Positions 8,801 through 18,100 of a stretch of DNA of 64,000 nt are shown here, one piece after another. A model generated the notes under the pieces. The model worked only from the letters and a program-made list of their open reading frames with translations. It was not told the DNA's origin and made no database searches. This DNA is from Sphingobium arseniciresistens (GTDB taxonomy: Bacteria; Pseudomonadota; Alphaproteobacteria; Sphingomonadales; Sphingomonadaceae), in assembly GCA_029167225.1 (NCBI GenBank), contig JARFNK010000027.1, positions 1 to 64,000 of the forward strand, written 5' to 3'. Position 1 is the stretch's first letter. Each line of letters starts with the position of its first letter. The position numbers and the translations under genes are program-made.

Positions 8801-8927
8801 CGGTACGATTGGCGGCACGGCGCTGACCCTGGTGTTCCTGCCCGCCCTCTATGCGATCTGGTTTCGCATCCGCGCCGATGGCCAGGACGGGCATGTGCGC
8901 GTGCCGGGGGAGGCGGTCATGGCCTGA
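5832..8927 (+). CDS. RND family efflux permease (AcrB-like)
   Basis: A 1,031-residue inner-membrane proton antiporter of the HAE1/AcrB superfamily. The start overlaps the adaptor stop. The proton-relay pair in TM4 is present (Asp403-Asp404 in GLLVDDAIIII). The TM10 Lys of AcrB is Arg927 here (GIIMRNTLIL); as I recall, this change also occurs in other branches of the family. Large periplasmic loops follow TM1 and TM7. It should work with the upstream adaptor and the divergent outer membrane lipoprotein to expel hydrophobic or amphiphilic compounds; the substrate range cannot be read from the sequence. Confidence 0.94.
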   Translation: MSGFNLSALAVRERPVTLFLIIAITLAGLYAFLNLGRAEDPSFTIKQMTFVTTWPGATAREMQDQVAEPLEKRMQELDWYDRTETFTRPGLAFTTMSLKDMTPPSAVSEQFYQARKKLADEAPKLPRGVQGPFVNDEFGDVSFALYALKARGEPQRLLVREAEQIRQRLLHVPGVKKVNIVGEQPERIFVEFSYARLATLGVSARDMFSALNDQNALTPAGSIDTAGPQVQVRLDGALDDLQKIRDTPIAAAGRMLKLSDIATVRRGHEDPATFLIRNQGEPSLILSVVMKERYNGLELGRALEKEAGAIASEMPLGLSFTKVTDQAVNIAEAYDEFMLKFFVALVVVIAVSLISMGWRVGIVVALAVPLTLAGVFVIMLATGRDFDRITLGALILSLGLLVDDAIIIIETMVVKMEEGRDRLFAASYAWGHTAAPMLAGTLVTVIGLMPVGFAKSSAGEYAGNIFWVVGFALLTSWIVAVVFTPYLGVKLLPDFQPFVGGHAAIYDTQRYRQLRGLIGWTIAHKKLVVLGTAAAFFVAIFGMGFIKQQFFPISDRPEVFVEVQMPEGSSIETTSAATAKVEAWLKRQPEAKIVTSYIGQGAPRFYLAIAPELPDPSFAKIVVLTSDAKAREILKRRVRQVAAQGLFSGARIRATQIVFGPPSPFPVAFRVMGPDQDKVRAIAEQVRGVMLKNPSLRQVNTDWGERVPTVHFVLDQDRLRAMGLSSQDVAQQLQFLLTGVPVTQVREDIRTVEVVARSAGTDRLDPAKLHGFTLVGAAGQHIPLDQIGRMEVRMEDPILRRRDRYTTITVRGDVGEEFQPNDISLDVIKDIQPIVDALPAGYKIETAAALEEAGKANVALAAIFPIMIVLMMIVIIFQVRSMSAMAMVLLTAPLALVGVVPTLLVFHQPFGFNAILALIALAGIIMRNTLILVGQIHINQQEGLDPYHAVVEATVQRSRPVILTALAAVLAFIPLTLSVFWGSLAFTLIGGTIGGTALTLVFLPALYAIWFRIRADGQDGHVRVPGEAVMA

Positions 8928-8978
8928 TAAGGCCACCCATGGTTTGATCGGGGCCAGCTTCGTCGCTACATTCTCGCC

Positions 8979-9419
8979 ATGCGCATATTCACCATCGGTT
9001 ATGAGGGCGCGACGCAGGCTGAGCTGGTTTCGGCGCTGCGGTCTGCCGGCGTGACGCTGCTCGCCGATATCCGGGCCGTGCCGCTGTCCCGCAGGCCGGG
9101 CTTTTCCAAGAACGTGCTGGCGGCGGGCCTGCGAGAGGCGGGGATCGATTATATCGGGCTCAAGGCCCTGGGAACGCCGCCAGCCGGGCGAGAGGCTGCG
9201 CGCAAGCACGATCATGCCCGCCTGGCCGAGATTTATGGCGGGCAGATGGCGCTTCCCGAAGCGATGGTGCAGGCCGAACAGCTCAAGGACATGGCGCGCC
9301 GGCAATCAACCGCGCTGCTCTGCTATGAGCGCGATCCTTCGGGCTGCCACCGCTCGCTCCTGCTGGAGATGATCCTGCCCGAAGCCGAACGCATAGACCT
9401 GTATCCGGGCGGGGAGTGA
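8979..9419 (+). CDS. DUF488 family protein
   Basis: A 146-residue DUF488 protein of unknown function. Diagnostic segments are the N-terminal MRIFTIGYEG, the strand LLADIRAVPLSRRPGFSK and the C-terminal Cys-rich LLCYERDPSGCHRSLL. The length is normal for the short form of the family. It stands 51 bases after the RND pump and may be read through from it, but nothing links it functionally to efflux. It converges on typA through a long palindromic terminator. Confidence 0.85.
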   Translation: MRIFTIGYEGATQAELVSALRSAGVTLLADIRAVPLSRRPGFSKNVLAAGLREAGIDYIGLKALGTPPAGREAARKHDHARLAEIYGGQMALPEAMVQAEQLKDMARRQSTALLCYERDPSGCHRSLLLEMILPEAERIDLYPGGE

Positions 9420-9506
9420 TCGGGCGACCACCAAGCCGGCGCGCTGCGCCGGGCTGAAACCGGGACGACGCCGGCGCTCATCGGACCCAATTATCCCACA
9501 CAACGA

Positions 9507-9542
9507 AAAGGGGCCGCAGACCATATGGTCTGCGGCCCCTTT
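9507..9542. terminator. bidirectional terminator, perfect 36-bp palindrome
   Basis: Two uninterrupted 18-bp arms, AAAGGGGCCGCAGACCAT and its exact complement, with no spacer. The A/T ends give a short U-run in both directions. It lies between the convergent DUF488 and typA genes and should terminate both. Confidence 0.85.
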
Positions 9543-9564
9543 CGTGCGTTTGCAGCGCTGGCGC

Positions 9565-11382
9565 TTAGGCGGCCTTGGCGCGGCTCATGCGCTTGCGCTC
9601 GTTCGGGTCGAGATAGCGCTTGCGCAGGCGGATGTTCTTGGGCGTCACTTCGACCAGCTCATCATCGTCGATATAGGCGATGGCCTGTTCCAGCGTCAGC
9701 TTCCACGGCGGGGTCAGGCGGACGGCGTCATCCTTGCCGCTGGCGCGGAAGTTGGTCAGCGCCTTCGACTTCATCGGGTTGACTTCCAGATCGTCGGGCT
9801 TGGCGTTCTGGCCGATGATCATGCCTTCGTAGAGCGCTTCACCCACGCCGACCATCAGGATGCCGCGCTCTTCGAGCGGACCCAGAGCATAGGCATTGGC
9901 CTCGCCCGAGCCGTTGGAGATCAGCACGCCATTCTTGCGGCCCTCGATCGGGCCCTTGTGGGGGCCGTACTTCTCGAACAGGCGGTTCATGATGCCGGTG
10001 CCGCGCGTGTCGGACAGGAATTCGCCATGATAGCCGATCAGGCCGCGCGAGGGGGCGGAGAAGGTGATGCGGGTCTTGCCGCCGCCCGAGGGGCGCATGT
10101 CGGTCATCTCGGCCTTGCGGATGTTCATCTTCTCGACGACCGTGCCGGAGAACTCGTCGTCCACGTCGATCATGACGGTTTCATAAGGCTCGGTCTTGTT
10201 GCCGGCCTCATCGGTGCCGAACAGCACGCGCGGACGGCTGATGCCCAGCTCAAAGCCTTCGCGGCGCATCGTCTCGATGAGCACGCCCAGCTGCAGTTCG
10301 CCGCGGCCGGCGACCTCGAAGCTGTCCTTGTCTTCGCTCTCGGTCACCTTGATGGCGACGTTCGATTCGGCTTCGCGGGCCAGACGGTCACGGATCATGC
10401 GGCTCGTGACCTTGCTGCCTTCGCGGCCGGCCATGGGCGAATCGTTCACGGCAAAGCGCATCGACAGCGTCGGCGGATCGATCGGCTGTGCCTGGATCGG
10501 CTCGGTGACGGAGGTGTCGCAGATGGTGTTGGCGACGGTCGCGACGGCAAGGCCGGCGAGCGAGATGATGTCGCCTGCCTTCGCCTCGTCCACGGGCACG
10601 CGATCGAGGCCCTGGAAGGACATGATCTTCGACGCACGGCCGGTTTCGATGACCTTGCCGTCCATGTCGAGCGCGTGGATGGCCTGGTTCACCTTGACGG
10701 TGCCGCTGGTCACGCGGCCGGTCAGGATACGGCCGAGGAAGTTGTCGCGGTCGAGCAGCGTCACCAGGAAGGTGAAGGGCGCGTCGACGTCCAGCGCCGG
10801 CGGCGGCACATGGTCGACGATCTTCTGGAACATCGGGGTTAGCGTGCCTTCGCGGCGCGTGGGGTCTTCGCTGGCATAACCGTTACGGCCCGAGGCGTAG
10901 AGCACGGGGAAGTCGAGCTGCTCGTCGGTGGCCTCAAGGCTCACGAACAGGTCGAACACTTCGTCCAGCACTTCCTGGATGCGCTCGTCGGGACGATCGA
11001 CCTTGTTGACGACGACGATGGGCTTGAGGCCCAGCGCCAGCGCCTTGCCGGTCACGAACTTGGTCTGCGGCATCGCGCCTTCAGAGCTGTCGACCAGCAG
11101 GATCACGCCGTCGACCATGGAGAGGATGCGCTCCACTTCGCCGCCGAAGTCGGCGTGGCCGGGCGTGTCGACGATGTTGATGCGCGTGCCTTCCCACTCG
11201 ATCGAGGTGGGCTTGGCAAGGATGGTGATGCCCCGTTCCTTTTCGAGGTCGTTGCTGTCCATCGCGCGCTCTTCGACGCGCTGGTTGTCACGGAACGTGC
11301 CGGACTGGCGGAACAGCTGGTCGACGAGGGTCGTCTTGCCATGGTCAACGTGCGCGATGATCGCGATATTGCGAAGTGACAT
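9565..11382 (-). CDS. typA: translational GTPase TypA/BipA
   Basis: A 605-residue ribosome-associated GTPase related to EF-G, involved in ribosome assembly and stress or cold adaptation. The P-loop AHVDHGKT is at residues 10-17, switch II reads DTPGHADFGGE, and NKVDRPD provides base recognition. The C-terminal domain includes the TypA-type segment GGKTRITFSAPSRGLIGY. Length and architecture are normal. A purine-rich AAAGG precedes the ATG. Monocistronic, with its own divergent promoter region and the palindromic terminator downstream. Confidence 0.97.
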   Translation of the reverse strand: MSLRNIAIIAHVDHGKTTLVDQLFRQSGTFRDNQRVEERAMDSNDLEKERGITILAKPTSIEWEGTRINIVDTPGHADFGGEVERILSMVDGVILLVDSSEGAMPQTKFVTGKALALGLKPIVVVNKVDRPDERIQEVLDEVFDLFVSLEATDEQLDFPVLYASGRNGYASEDPTRREGTLTPMFQKIVDHVPPPALDVDAPFTFLVTLLDRDNFLGRILTGRVTSGTVKVNQAIHALDMDGKVIETGRASKIMSFQGLDRVPVDEAKAGDIISLAGLAVATVANTICDTSVTEPIQAQPIDPPTLSMRFAVNDSPMAGREGSKVTSRMIRDRLAREAESNVAIKVTESEDKDSFEVAGRGELQLGVLIETMRREGFELGISRPRVLFGTDEAGNKTEPYETVMIDVDDEFSGTVVEKMNIRKAEMTDMRPSGGGKTRITFSAPSRGLIGYHGEFLSDTRGTGIMNRLFEKYGPHKGPIEGRKNGVLISNGSGEANAYALGPLEERGILMVGVGEALYEGMIIGQNAKPDDLEVNPMKSKALTNFRASGKDDAVRLTPPWKLTLEQAIAYIDDDELVEVTPKNIRLRKRYLDPNERKRMSRAKAA

Positions 11383-11572
11383 GTCTTGCCTTTGGAAATT
11401 GGGGCACGCCGGCCCTGCGCGAGGCGTGCTTTGGGCGCGCCCTTACAGGAATTGCTGTGTTGCGGCAAGGCTTGAGTGGGCCGCGCGCGCGTTTGGGGAG
11501 ATGGCGGATTGAAGCCCGTCCGTTCGTCCCCTGAAGAGACATGCCGTCGCTGAGCGCTGGGAGGAATGCTTC

Positions 11573-12826
11573 ATGGTCCACTTGTCCGACGATGCAGTGG
11601 CGATCTCTCGCAGGGGGCTGATGAAGGGGGCGGCGATGGCCTCGCTGGCGCTGCCGGTGGCGGCTGCTGCAAAGGCCGATGGCCATGGCGGGACGTTGCG
11701 GCAGCAGATGGTGCTGGCCCCCGACATCCGCTATTTCAACGCGGCCAATATCGGCCCGACCTTTCGCGCCGTCACCGACGCGCAGCAGCGCGAGACGGCG
11801 GCGTTCCAGGGCGACCCTTCTTACGAGTATCGCGCGCGCTACCCCGAGCTTGCCGATCGTCTGCGCGCGCGGATCGGCGCCCGGCTCAATGTGACGGCGC
11901 AGGAGATCGCGCTCGTCCGCAATGCGAGCGAGGCTAACACCGTCGCGGTGCGCGGGCTGGCGTTCAAGCCCGGCGATCAGGTGATCGTCACCGAGCATAA
12001 TCACCAGTCCACGCTCGATACCTGGCGGCTGCGGGCGGAACGGGAGGGGCTGGAGCTGGTCATCCTGCCGACGCCGGTTACGGCCCGAACGGTTCAGGAG
12101 GTGACGGATGGCTTTGCAAAGGCCATCGGCCCGCGCACCCGCGCGATCTTCCTGTCGCACATGACCAACGTCACCGGCCTCGTCTATCCGGTGGCGCAGA
12201 TTGCCGCGCTGGCGAAGGCGCGGGGCATCTGGCTGCATGTGGATGGCGCGCAGAGCTTTGGCTGGATGAAGCTCGATCTCGCCGGGCTCGGCTGCGATTC
12301 CTTCTCGGGAAGCACACATAAATGGCTGCTCGGGCCGCTGGAAAGCGGCATCCTCTATGTGAAGCGCGAACGGCAGGCGGCGTTGCATCCGCTGATGCTG
12401 AGCCATGGCTATTGGCTGACCGATCCGGCCAATCTCGATACCGCGCAGAAATATGAGATATTGGGCCAGCGGGACGACCCCAAGCTGGATGCCATCGCGC
12501 AGACGCTCGACATCGTCGATGGCATCGGGGAGCAGGTAATCGAGGCAAGGGTGCAAGCACTTGCAGCCGACATGCGGCGGGCGCTGGCGCAGACGCCCGG
12601 CGTGCGCGTGGTCGGCAGCAGCGATCCGGCGCTGTGCGGCCCGGTCATTACCGTGGCGCTGGAGGGGCGCGATGTAGCCGCCGTGCGCCGGCATCTGTGG
12701 CAGGCGGGCAAGGTGGCGACCGCGCAGGCCAAGGCGCAGGGGCAGGCGCTGGTCCGTTTTTCGCCGCATATCTATAACAGTGCGGAAGAGATCGCGGCGG
12801 TCGCCAGCCTGCTTGCGAAGGCATAG
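11573..12826 (+). CDS. Tat-exported class V aminotransferase (isopenicillin-N-epimerase-like)
   Basis: A 417-residue PLP enzyme of the aminotransferase class V / cysteine-desulfurase fold. The PLP lysine is Lys250 in SGSTHKWLLGP and the pyridine-binding acid is Asp224 in HVDGAQSFG. The N-terminus carries a twin-arginine signal (SRRGLMKG, Arg13-Arg14) followed by a hydrophobic Ala-rich stretch ending near AAAKA, so it is probably exported folded with its cofactor. A GGGAGG precedes the ATG. Substrate is unknown; a periplasmic class V enzyme is not one of the housekeeping desulfurases. Confidence 0.85.
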   Translation: MVHLSDDAVAISRRGLMKGAAMASLALPVAAAAKADGHGGTLRQQMVLAPDIRYFNAANIGPTFRAVTDAQQRETAAFQGDPSYEYRARYPELADRLRARIGARLNVTAQEIALVRNASEANTVAVRGLAFKPGDQVIVTEHNHQSTLDTWRLRAEREGLELVILPTPVTARTVQEVTDGFAKAIGPRTRAIFLSHMTNVTGLVYPVAQIAALAKARGIWLHVDGAQSFGWMKLDLAGLGCDSFSGSTHKWLLGPLESGILYVKRERQAALHPLMLSHGYWLTDPANLDTAQKYEILGQRDDPKLDAIAQTLDIVDGIGEQVIEARVQALAADMRRALAQTPGVRVVGSSDPALCGPVITVALEGRDVAAVRRHLWQAGKVATAQAKAQGQALVRFSPHIYNSAEEIAAVASLLAKA

Positions 12827-12924
12827 ACGCGGTTCCCACTGGACGGCGGCGGCCCTATGTCTATCCTCTCATTGCGCCTTGATGCGCAGGTGTTCTATAC
12901 CAATATGACACCAGAGGAGATTGC

Positions 12925-14139
12925 ATGGCCACGACTGCGCCGACACAGACCGCCCAGGACCTGAACCTCACGCCGCCCGATCCGGTGCCCGTCGTCGCGC
13001 CGGAAAAGGCCGCGGGGCTCGTGCCCATCGACACGGCGACCCAGAGCAAGCTGGAGGAAAAGGTAGACGCCTTTGTCGAGGATCTGGCCGCGCAGGACGC
13101 GAACAGCCCGGAATTCGGCGCGCGGGTGGACCAGCTCACCAATATGGGCCGCAAGGAAATCGCCGAGGCGGCGGGGCACAGCAACCGCTTCCTCGACCGG
13201 CCGGTGCGCGCGATGGATGCCGACAACAGCGTCGGCACCGACCTTGCCCAGCTGCGCCGCACGGTGGAGGATCTCGATCCGGGCAAGCGCGGCAACCTGA
13301 CCGCGCCGCGCAAGCTGTTCGGCATCATCCCCTTCGGCAACCGCATGCGCAATTATTTCGACAGCTACAAAAGCGCGCAGAGCCACATCAATTCCATCCT
13401 GGGCAGCCTCGCCAGCGGCAAGGACACGCTCATCAAGGACAATGCCGCCATCGATGTCGAGCGGCAGAATATGTGGGCGACCATGGGCCGCCTGGAACAG
13501 ATGATCCACATCAGCAAGGCGATGGACGCGCGGCTTGAATCCAAGGCGCTGGAGCTGGATGCGACCGACCCGACCAAGGCGAAGGCGATTCGTGAGACGG
13601 CGCTCTTCTATGTCCGCCAGCGCACGCAGGATCTGCTGACCCAGATGGCGGTGACGGTGCAGGGCTATCTGGCGCTGGACCTCGTCAAGAAGAACAATGT
13701 CGAGCTGGTGAAGGGCGTCGACCGTGCCTCGACCACCACGGTCGCGGCGCTGCGTACGGCGGTAACGGTGGCGCAGGCACTGGTCGGTCAGAAGCTGGTG
13801 CTGGAACAGATCACCGCGCTCAACACGACGACCGCGAACATGATCGATTCGACCGGCGAGATGCTGAAGAGCCAGACGGCGGCGATCCACGAGCAGGCGG
13901 CGTCCAGCACCATTCCGGTGGAGACGCTGCAGCGCGCCTTCCAGAATATCTACGACACGATGGACAATATCGATGCCTTCAAGCTGAAGGCGCTGGAATC
14001 GATGAAGACCACCGTCAACACGCTGTCGAGCGAGGTGGAGAAGTCGAAGGGCTATATCGCCCGGGCCGAGGGACAGGCGCAGGCCGCCGCCTCCTCCACG
14101 CCGCGCGACAATCCGCTGCTGAGTGCGATCGAGGGATAG
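12925..14139 (+). CDS. toxic anion resistance protein, TelA family
   Basis: A 404-residue TelA/KlaA-family protein, mostly helical, of the kind associated with tellurite and other envelope-stress phenotypes; the mechanism is unknown. Family segments include the N-terminal QSKLEEKVDAFVEDL and the central LVGQKLVLEQITALNTTTANMI. GAGGAGA lies before the ATG. The next gene starts five bases after its stop and is an XpaC-like membrane protein, the usual partner in Bacillus and other genomes, so they form a two-gene operon. Confidence 0.88.
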   Translation: MATTAPTQTAQDLNLTPPDPVPVVAPEKAAGLVPIDTATQSKLEEKVDAFVEDLAAQDANSPEFGARVDQLTNMGRKEIAEAAGHSNRFLDRPVRAMDADNSVGTDLAQLRRTVEDLDPGKRGNLTAPRKLFGIIPFGNRMRNYFDSYKSAQSHINSILGSLASGKDTLIKDNAAIDVERQNMWATMGRLEQMIHISKAMDARLESKALELDATDPTKAKAIRETALFYVRQRTQDLLTQMAVTVQGYLALDLVKKNNVELVKGVDRASTTTVAALRTAVTVAQALVGQKLVLEQITALNTTTANMIDSTGEMLKSQTAAIHEQAASSTIPVETLQRAFQNIYDTMDNIDAFKLKALESMKTTVNTLSSEVEKSKGYIARAEGQAQAAASSTPRDNPLLSAIEG

Positions 14140-14143
14140 CGCG

Positions 14144-14869
14144 ATGAGCCGTTCCGACCGGGTGTTGGCCGATGCCGAGGCGGTGCTGCGCCGGCACAGC
14201 GAGCGCGGGCAGAGCCTGTCCGCCCGCGCCCGTGCGCGCCGCAATGCCGGGATCATGAAGAAGCTGGGGCGGATCACCGCTGCGGTCTTCGCGGTTCTGG
14301 TCGGCGCAATGGTCGCGGGCTGGTTCCTGCCGCTCGGCACCAGCGGCGTGATGATCGTGCTGGCGCTGCTGGTGGCGGTGGTGCTGCTGTTCGGCCTGCT
14401 GCCGACGGAGCGGCAGGTGAAGGCGGAGAAACTCGCCGAGACGGACCTGAAAGCGCTGCCGCTGCAGACCGAGATCTGGCTGGAGAGCCAGCGCAAGGCC
14501 TTGCCCGCGCCTGCCGTGCAACTGGCCGATTCCATCGGCGTCCGGCTGGAAACGCTCGCGCCGCAGCTGGAGAAGCTCAACCCGCAGGAGCCGGTGGCGG
14601 TGGAACTGCGCCGGCTGCTGTCCGATCATCTGCCCGAGCTGGTGAGCGGTTATCGCTCGATCCCGGAGCCGATGCGGCGGGAAGAGCGCAATGGCCGGGT
14701 GCCCGAAAAGCAGCTCATCGAGGGGTTGGGCGTCATCGACCGGGAAATCGCGCAGGTGACGGAGAAGCTGGCCAGCGGCGACCTTGACCGGCTGGCGACG
14801 CAGAACCGTTTCCTTGAGCTGAAATATGAGGAAGCCAAGGCGCTGGGCCGCGAGGAGGGCGGCCTTTAG
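14144..14869 (+). CDS. XpaC-like membrane protein (5-bromo-4-chloroindolyl phosphate hydrolysis family)
   Basis: A 241-residue protein with two transmembrane helices at about residues 43-64 and 67-86, followed by a helical cytoplasmic domain. Pairing with telA and this layout match the XpaC/YceG-type family. The historical name reflects a hydrolysis phenotype and should not be read as an enzyme assignment. The start at 14144 has GAGG about nine bases upstream and lies just after the telA stop. Confidence 0.75.
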   Translation: MSRSDRVLADAEAVLRRHSERGQSLSARARARRNAGIMKKLGRITAAVFAVLVGAMVAGWFLPLGTSGVMIVLALLVAVVLLFGLLPTERQVKAEKLAETDLKALPLQTEIWLESQRKALPAPAVQLADSIGVRLETLAPQLEKLNPQEPVAVELRRLLSDHLPELVSGYRSIPEPMRREERNGRVPEKQLIEGLGVIDREIAQVTEKLASGDLDRLATQNRFLELKYEEAKALGREEGGL

Positions 14870-14958
14870 GGCGTGGCGCTTTGCCATGCCCCTGCGCCGC
14901 CGACCGGCCCTTGATCCACCTGACCCTCATCATCGTCGATTTCCTGACAGGGCTCATC

Positions 14959-15066
14959 ATGGCCGGCCTGTGGGCGTTGCTCGCCGCGGGCGGAGCGATT
15001 GCCGCGGCGCTCGGCGCGGGCATCTTCGGATTTACGGCCTGGCGGCGGTGGCGGGGCCGGCGATAA
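14959..15066 (+). CDS. possible 35-residue membrane peptide
   Basis: A hydrophobic stretch MAGLWALLAAGGAIAAALGA is followed by a basic tail WRRWRGRR, a plausible single-helix membrane peptide. It lies 89 bases after the XpaC-like gene in the same direction. An AGGG lies about nine bases upstream of the ATG. The frame stays open further upstream with non-ATG starts. It could be an operon tail gene or chance. Confidence 0.25.
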   Translation: MAGLWALLAAGGAIAAALGAGIFGFTAWRRWRGRR

Positions 15067-15080
15067 TATCTTCCTGAACG

Positions 15081-15111
15081 GCCTCACCCCGGCATTCCTG
15101 CCGGGGCGAGG
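15081..15111. terminator. hairpin between telA/xpaC operon and glutamate dehydrogenase gene
   Basis: GCCTC-A-CCCCGGC / GCCGGGG-C-GAGGC stem with an ATTCCT loop, placed between converging genes. There is no strong T-run, but the stem is long and GC-rich, so a terminator for one or both genes is likely. Confidence 0.6.
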
Positions 15112-15119
15112 CCATGATC

Positions 15120-18100
15120 CTACCGGCCCAGCAGGCCGCGGGCCTGCCCGGCGATCTCCGCCAGCATCGCGACATTGGGCACCGCAGCCGAACGCGCGCG
15201 CTGCACCAGCGCGCGGAACTGAGCGATGCGGTTCGCCCTGTCCGCCAGCCAGTCCTCGACAAAGGCGGCGATGTCCTTGCCGGCAGACTGTGCCAGCAGA
15301 TCCAGGCGCACCTGCTGCATGTCGCGCGCGACGCCCGAGATCAGCAGGCGTTCCCACGGATCGGAAGGCTCCATGCGGGCAGCTGCCGACTGCACCCAGT
15401 CGATGCCGACGGCCTCCCCCAGATGGGTGAAGGCGCGGGTGGTCGCGATCACGTCCACCTTGAGCCGCGCGGCCAGCCGGGCGATGCCGACGGCACCGTC
15501 CAGCTTGAACAGCGCAGCCGTGCGCAGCACCAGCGGCTCGGGCGCGCCCAGACCCGTCAGCGCCTCGATGATCGCGCCCGAGCGGCGAATCGCCTCATGC
15601 GTCAGCAGGCTGTCGACCTGTTCGGCCAGCGTGCCGAATCCGGCAGACAGCTGCTCTGCGCCATCGCGCGGCAGCGTGCCGGCGGGCAGGCTGCGCAGGA
15701 TGTCGGCAATCTGTGCGCGCATGCCGCTCGCGATTTCGCCCAGCAGGGCGAGCCGCGCCGCTTCGGACATCTCGGCCGCATCGATATCGTCCCAAAGCTG
15801 ATGCAGGCCGAAGAGCCGCTCCGCGATCAGGAAGGCATTGGCGAGATCGCCCAGCGAGCAGCCTTCCTCCTCCGCCAGTTCGAACGGATGGATCAGGCCC
15901 AGCCGGTTGACGATGCGGTTGGCGACCTTCGTGGCGATGATCTCGCCGCGCAGCTGGTGTCCGGCGATCGCATCGGCCTCGCGCTCCTGCATGGCGGGCG
16001 GGAAGGCGGCGGCCAGTTCCGCGCCCATGCTCTCGTCCGTGGCAAGCCCGCCATGCTCGATCGCATCCTGCAGCGCCAGCTTGGCGGTGGAGAGCAGCAC
16101 GGCGAGTTCGGGCCGGGTCAGGCCCTTGCCGTCCTGCGCCCGGCGCAGCAGCTGGTCGTTGCTCGCCAACCCCTCGACCGCGCGGTCCAGCCGCCCGCTT
16201 TCCTCGAACGTCTCGATCAGGCGGACATAGCTGGCCAGGTCGGTCGCGCCGCCCGCTTCGGCGATGGAGAGGCCCAGCGCCTGCAGGCGATTGTCCTCCA
16301 GCACCAGGTCGGCGACCGCGTCGGTCATTGACACCAGCAATTCGTTGCGCGCCTCGAAGGCAATGCGGCCCTCGACCATTTCCTTGTTGAGCGCGATCTT
16401 GATGTTCACTTCATTATCGGAACAGTCGACGCCGGCGCTGTTGTCGATGAAGTCGGTGTTGATGCGTCCGCCGCCCAGCGCAAAGGCGATACGCCCGGCC
16501 TGGGTGACGCCCAGGTTCGCGCCTTCGCCCACCACCTTCACGCGAAGCTGCTCGGCATTGATGCGCAGCCGGTCATTGGCGGGATCGCCGACATCGCCAT
16601 GGCTCTGCCCGGCGGCCTTTACATAGGTGCCGATGCCGCCAAACCACAGCATGTCGGCGGGTGCCTTGAGGATGGCGGAGATCAGCGCGGCGGGTTCCAT
16701 CTCGCTGTCCTCGACGCCCAGCACTGCCTGCATCTGAGGGGTGAGCGCGATGCTCTTGAGCGCGCGGGAGAAGACACCGCCGCCGGCCGAAATCAGCGAT
16801 TTGTCATAATCGTCCCAGCTGGAGCGGGGCAGTGCGAACATGCGCTTGCGCTCGGCCCAGCTCTTTGCCGGATCGGGATCGGGATCGAAGAAAATGTGGC
16901 GGTGGTCGAAGGCCGCGACCAGCCGGATCGCCTGCGACAGCAGCATGCCGTTGCCGAACACGTCGCCGGACATGTCACCGCAGCCCACGACGTTCACCGG
17001 CTGGCTCTGCACGTCCACGCCCATTTCGGCGAAGTGGCGCTGCACGGAAATCCATGCGCCCTTGGCGGTGATGCCCATCGCCTTGTGGTCATAGCCGTTG
17101 GAGCCGCCGCTGGCGAAGGCGTCGCCCAGCCAGAACTTATGGTCGAGCGCAATGGCGTTGGCGACATCGCTGAAGGTTGCCGTGCCCTTATCCGCCGCGA
17201 CGACGAAATAGGGGTCGTCGCTATCGCGGATGACGACATCGGCGGGATGCTTCACCTTGCCCTTCACCAGATTGTCGGTGATCGACAGCAGCGAGCGGAT
17301 GAAGATGCGGTAGCTTTCCGTCCCCTCGGCCAGCCATGCGTCGCGATCGACCTGCGGGCTGGGCAGCTGCTTGGGGAAGAAGCCGCCCTTGGCGCCGGTC
17401 GGCACGATGACGGCGTTCTTCACCCGCTGCGCCTTCATCAGGCCAAGGATCTCGGTGCGGAAGTCGTCGCGCCGGTCGGACCAGCGCAGGCCGCCGCGTG
17501 CGACCGGCCCGGCGCGCAGGTGGATGCCCTCGACACGGGGTGAATAGACCCAGATCTCGCGCCAAGGGAGCGGCGCGGGCAGGCCCGGCACCTTTGCGCT
17601 GTCCAGCTTGAAGGCCAGTGCCTCGGCGGCGGCGGGGGCAAAGAAATTGGTGCGCAGCGTCGCCTGGATGACGGCGCGGAGCAGGCGCAGGATGCGGTCC
17701 TCATCGATGGCGGAAACGCTGTCGAGCCCAGCGTCGATCGCGGCCTGCGCGGCGGCGACATGCGCCTCGCGATCGCCCGTCGCCGCAGGATCATGCAGTG
17801 CGTTGAACAGCTGCACCAGCGCGTGCGCAATTCCTTCCTCGCGGCGGAGCGTGTCGGCGACGGTGGCCAGGCCATAGGGTAGGCCGGTCTGGCGCAGGTA
17901 GCGGAACAGCGCGCGGAACAGCACGACATCGCGCGGATCGAGCCCGGCGGTGACGATCAGTTCGTTGAAATGGTCGTTTTCCGCAGCGCCCGCCATGACC
18001 ATGGCGATGGCCGTCTGCACCGTCTCGGCGCGGCCGATGACGGCGGCGGCGTCGCCGCCCGGCATGTCCAGCACATAGCGCTGGATATGGCCGAGCGCGC

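Noticed and set aside
6153..9305. A 1,050-codon open frame on the minus strand opposite the first RND pump
   Set aside because: It is His/Arg/Asp-rich, has no domain pattern, and is the antisense shadow of a high-GC gene with a clear AcrB-family product.
9536..10879. Plus-strand frames opposite typA
   Set aside because: They are complements of a highly conserved GTPase gene and show only low-complexity sequence.
13365..14580. Minus-strand frames opposite telA considered as a gene
   Set aside because: No start signals or family pattern; the TelA frame is intact and well supported.
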